From NCBI GenBank assembly GCA_003648125.1, contig QMOE01000208.1:1-5301 (forward strand): a stretch of 5,301 nucleotides of DNA. Reading direction: 5' to 3'. Shown here one piece after another: positions 5,249-5,301 of the stretch. This DNA is from Chloroflexota bacterium (GTDB lineage Bacteria > Chloroflexota > Anaerolineae > B4-G1). The number at the start of each line of letters is the position of its first letter. Positions within the stretch are counted from its first letter, which is position 1. The position numbers and the translations under genes are program-made. The notes beneath the pieces were generated by a model that saw only the letters and a list, made by a program, of their open reading frames with translations, searched no databases and was not told the DNA's origin.

Positions 5249-5301
5249 TCATTCCGAGCGACTGAAGGGAGTCGAGGAATCTCTATCGAGATTGCTCGCG
5301 C
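5249..5301. repeat. hairpin repeat of the CATTCCGAGC...GAGGAATCTC type, cut by the window end
   Basis: ATTCC (5251-5255) pairs with GGAAT (5276-5280). Inside it, CGACT (5259-5263) pairs with AGTCG (5270-5274) around GAAGGG. A second small hairpin follows, ATCTC (5279-5283) with GAGAT (5288-5292). Sequences with this CATTCCGAGC start and GAGGAATCTC end recur as dispersed intergenic repeats in many bacteria, including Chloroflexota and Bacteroidota (recollection). The element probably continues beyond 5301. No coding frame is supported here. Confidence 0.6.

Overview
This 5.3 kb window is an ordinary bacterial chromosomal segment with fairly high G+C. It holds two well-recognised enzyme genes, one small unrecognised gene, one tRNA gene and two repeat-type intergenic elements. 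Gene content, the style of the 168-residue protein and the hairpin-rich intergenic repeats suggest a Chloroflexota-like (for example Anaerolineae) genome. That placement is inferred from memory of such genomes and is not proven by the sequence.

Layout from left to right. Positions 2-142 carry the last 46 codons of an unidentified plus-strand gene. Its stop codon sits inside the ribosome-binding region of the next gene, an M24-family Xaa-Pro type metallopeptidase. The best start of that gene is GTG at 153, and it runs to 1247. The pair look translationally linked and end at a strong hairpin plus T-tract terminator (1249-1286). A minus-strand tRNA-Arg(UCG) gene occupies 1327-1400 and has its own extended -10 promoter at 1420-1448. 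Diverging from it is a plus-strand gene for a 168-residue protein of unknown function (1452-1958), whose Shine-Dalgarno sequence overlaps the -35 box of the tRNA promoter.

The 345-base gap from 1959 to 2303 holds a REP/MITE-like inverted-repeat element (1991-2143). A near-consensus sigma-70 promoter (2148-2176) and a structured leader of about 120 nt follow. These drive ppdK (2304-5111), a complete 935-residue pyruvate, phosphate dikinase with all three catalytic regions intact. It ends in a strong intrinsic terminator (5133-5167). The last 130 bases contain a possible promoter for a gene beyond the window and a second hairpin repeat of the CATTCCGAGC...GAGGAATCTC type, running to the window edge.

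The genes do not form a single pathway. PPDK interconverts pyruvate and phosphoenolpyruvate in central carbon metabolism, the M24 enzyme is probably a cytoplasmic peptidase for proline-containing peptides, and the tRNA decodes CGA-type arginine codons. I found no defence, mobile-gene or CRISPR system. The items most worth a second look are the repeat element abutting the ppdK promoter, the interlocked tRNA/orf168 divergent region, the twofold internal repeat in the 168-residue protein, and the extra segments in PPDK.
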